Assembly: GCF_000473895.1 (NCBI RefSeq)
Contig: NZ_ASSJ01000047.1
Coordinates: 59,482-123,481 of the forward strand
Direction: 5' to 3'
Length of the DNA: 64,000 bases
Source: Rubidibacter lacunae KORDI 51-2
Lineage (GTDB): Bacteria > Cyanobacteriota > Cyanobacteriia > Cyanobacteriales > Rubidibacteraceae
Position numbers and translations under genes: made by a program. The first letter of the stretch is position 1, and every line of letters begins with the position of its first letter. Below are positions 62,181 through 64,000 of the stretch, in pieces. The notes beneath the pieces were generated by a model that saw nothing but the letters and a program-made list of their open reading frames with translations, was not told the origin of the DNA and did not search any database.

Positions 62181-63500
62181 TTAGTCTTGCGGTGAGCGAG
62201 AGGGCTTTGATGCAGCGCTGGTGCGTTGGGATCGCAAAAGTATGCGGTCTAGCCCGCGCAAGATAGCTATACCGCCGAGGGTTGAGATCGCTCCGACGAG
62301 CCAAAAGTTGCGGGCGATCGCCTCGTTTTGGTCCAAAGCCCAGCCACCGAGGGGCGGTCCGATGAAGTAGCCGATTGCCCAACACTGTGAGTTCAGGGAG
62401 CTGTAGATGCCGCGAGCCGATTTTGGCGCGATGTCGGCCACGAGGGCTGAGGCCGAAGGCGTGTAGCTGACGATGGCAAGAGCAAGGATACCCAGGGCAG
62501 CGATCGCAGCTCCAAGCGCCCACTCAGTCGCCCCGCCGGTTGCCCAAATGCCGATGAAGCCCAACGCCCACAAGCTCAGAGAAATTCGCAAAGCATCGGT
62601 GCGCCGCATGCGGTTGAGCTGGCGTGCAACAGGAAGCTGCGCGATCGCCGAGAAGACAATATGCCACGCGAACAGGGCACTGATGGTGCTGGCGGAGAAT
62701 CCGCGATTCTCTTTACCTGCGGGCACATAGGTGTCGAAGTAAAGTGGCAGCGTGCTTTGGGTTTGGGAAATGAGGGTGGTGAAAAGAATATTTACGGCTA
62801 AGTAAACGGTCAGGCGCGAGTCACGCAGGGCAGCCCCCCAGCCGCGTCCGAAGTTGGGGTTGCGGTATTCGCCATTTGCATCGGGTTCGGGTCGATAGGT
62901 TTCGGCGAACGTGAAGTAGATTGCAGCAAAGAAAATTGCGAACGTGATGCCGTCTAGGACGAAGAGCGAGCGGTAGTTGCCGGACGCGGACACGATCGCT
63001 CCACCGGCCAAGACGCCAACGCTCAAACCAAGCGAGTCGGCAAGGCGAGTGACGGCGTAAGCTTCGTTGCGTTGCTCTGGACGGGTGAGGTCGGCAACAG
63101 CGGCTTCGGTGGCTGGCCAATATAAACCGATGCCAAGACCCATCAGCAAGTTGCCGACCAGGAAAATCGGGTAGTCATAGGTGAGAGCGAGGACTAAATC
63201 AGCAATCGCGGAAACCCCTGCCGAGAGCAACAGCGTCCGCCGCCGCCCCCAAGTCGGCGAGTCGGCGAAAACACCCCCGAAGTACCGCCCGAGGATGCCG
63301 GTAGTTTGCTGGGCGCTGCCGATGCCGATGCCGACGAGTGTGGCGGACAGTCCGACGCGATCCACATAGAAAATCGGAGCGTAGAACAAAATGAAGCCGG
63401 ACCCGATCTGCGACAGCAACCGTCCGAAGGCAAGTAGCCAGATCTCGCGCGCAACGTTCGGCAGCCGATCTTGAAGGCGGGCAAACAGGTTGGCAAGCAC
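62181..63500 (-). CDS. Major facilitator superfamily transporter
   Basis: A 439-residue protein with 12 hydrophobic segments. LSATLVGIGIGSAQQTTGIL, FADSPTWGRRRTLLLSAGVS (MFS motif A region between helices 2 and 3, with G-x-RR-R), GNLLMGLGIGLYWPATEAAV and RPEQRNEAYAVTRLADSLGL fit a drug-efflux-like DHA1 member. The second half has LNRMRRTDALRISLSLWALG, the matching inter-helix loop. Substrate unknown. It heads a likely unit MFS, membrane hydrolase-like, pyk, all on the minus strand with short gaps. Confidence 0.85.
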   Translation of the reverse strand: MLANLFARLQDRLPNVAREIWLLAFGRLLSQIGSGFILFYAPIFYVDRVGLSATLVGIGIGSAQQTTGILGRYFGGVFADSPTWGRRRTLLLSAGVSAIADLVLALTYDYPIFLVGNLLMGLGIGLYWPATEAAVADLTRPEQRNEAYAVTRLADSLGLSVGVLAGGAIVSASGNYRSLFVLDGITFAIFFAAIYFTFAETYRPEPDANGEYRNPNFGRGWGAALRDSRLTVYLAVNILFTTLISQTQSTLPLYFDTYVPAGKENRGFSASTISALFAWHIVFSAIAQLPVARQLNRMRRTDALRISLSLWALGFIGIWATGGATEWALGAAIAALGILALAIVSYTPSASALVADIAPKSARGIYSSLNSQCWAIGYFIGPPLGGWALDQNEAIARNFWLVGAISTLGGIAILRGLDRILLRSQRTSAASKPSRSPQD

Positions 63501-64000
63501 AACAGCCTTCGGGATAGGGCGTTTCTAGCATACGAACTAGACTGTTTTGATGGCTCAGCTCGCAAGGACGAGAGGCGATCGCTCGCGGTGACGACTGCGC
63601 GACTTTAGAGCATCACCATCGCGGGTCGGAACGACCGTATCGCGTCTGAATCGAAACCTGACAGCACAACGTTGGAAGCGCCGCTGCTTGTCTAGGCGAA
63701 CTTCTCATACCAACACTTGGAAGTCCTGGGAGAGATGGCAGATCGCTATCCTCATAATCCTTGGAGTGGTTTGCCTCATCCTTTGGAATTGTATAAATTG
63801 TTATTAGTCTCAATCAGCCCGCCCTGCGGTTGGCGCTGGTTGGCAGCTGACGCTTGCAGCCGTCAGCACTCTTTCCCAACCGCAGGACGGGCTTTGTAAA
63901 CTTTTGTTGACAAGCTGAAAAAGCTCCTTTAAGCTGTATATGAGCAGTTTGCATTAGCCAATCTGCTTGTCATAAACTTTTTCCAATGCAATCATTTCAA
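63501..64000. other. Terminal intergenic region
   Basis: About 500 bp upstream of the MFS gene with no gene recognised. It contains the strong inverted repeat at 63815-63893. Confidence 0.5.
63815..63893. repeat. 18-bp inverted repeat with an inner hairpin
   Basis: AGCCCGCCCTGCGGTTGG (63815-63832) is matched by CCAACCGCAGGACGGGCT (63876-63893), with one mismatch. Between them GCTGACG and CGTCAGC form a second stem. This could be a bidirectional terminator or a small mobile repeat (MITE-like); the 43-bp spacer with its own stem favours the latter. Confidence 0.6.

Overview
The window is a 64-kb piece of a cyanobacterial chromosome. The evidence is the very frequent HIP1 octamer GCGATCGC, the cyanobacterial minCDE cluster, a long pyruvate kinase with a C-terminal PEP-utiliser domain, and several small cyanobacteria-type conserved proteins. 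Core genes are GC-rich and intact: hisD (cut by the window edge), map, gatB, gcvP, glmU, leuB, minCDE, pyrE, recQ, pyk. The genus cannot be fixed from sequence alone. All calls come from reading the sequence and the translations; no database search was run, and att-site coordinates were set by hand.

The centre of interest is a chromosomal (sedentary) integron at about 2.5-30 kb. A minus-strand integron integrase (2536-3540) carries the tyrosine-recombinase catalytic residues and the IntI-specific insertion. A promoter-like TTGACA-17-TAAATT lies at 3798-3826 and the first core site GTTAGGC at 3994. From there rightwards at least 18 cassettes can be delimited by attC sites of about 75-99 bp, with R'' close to RYYYAAC, R' close to GTTRRRY and paired arms with an extra base. 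Many cassettes look like anti-phage modules: a TIR-AIG1-like GTPase fusion; a broken TIR-like gene directly upstream of an intact caspase-like protease (resembling type IV Thoeris); a P-loop NTPase with a C-terminal TIR domain; and a 7.6-kb cassette with a complete type I restriction-modification operon that includes a PrrC-type anticodon nuclease with its Arg/Glu/His triad. Later cassettes encode a secreted endonuclease/exonuclease/phosphatase protein, a frameshifted DUF4236 protein, two members of an unrecognised small-protein family, a 408-residue unknown plus a membrane protein, a reversed TcmP/three-Cys pair, and a reversed pair of small unknown genes.

An approximately 195-bp gene-less cassette occurs eight times (7097, 8900, 16678, 17501, 21922, 24945, 25943, 29812), in most cases alternating with gene cassettes. 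Each full copy has its own attC and, in most copies, a promoter-like TTGGCT-18-TATNNT. Copies distal to the integrase are more degenerate, and the distal part also has most pseudogenes (GNAT acetyltransferase, glyoxalase). A LysR/peroxiredoxin-like/membrane/MAPEG block sits between the last two copies.

From 30.6 kb onward the window is ordinary chromosome: small conserved proteins, gatB, gcvP, a GT39-like membrane glycosyltransferase, a UvrD-like helicase, an MnmC-like methyltransferase, glmU, a GT4 glycosyltransferase, a decayed TnpB gene (IS200/IS605 group), leuB, minCDE, a CNNM/CorC-type protein, tRNA-Ile(CAU), pyrE, recQ, a sulfotransferase, pyk, a membrane hydrolase-like protein and an MFS transporter.
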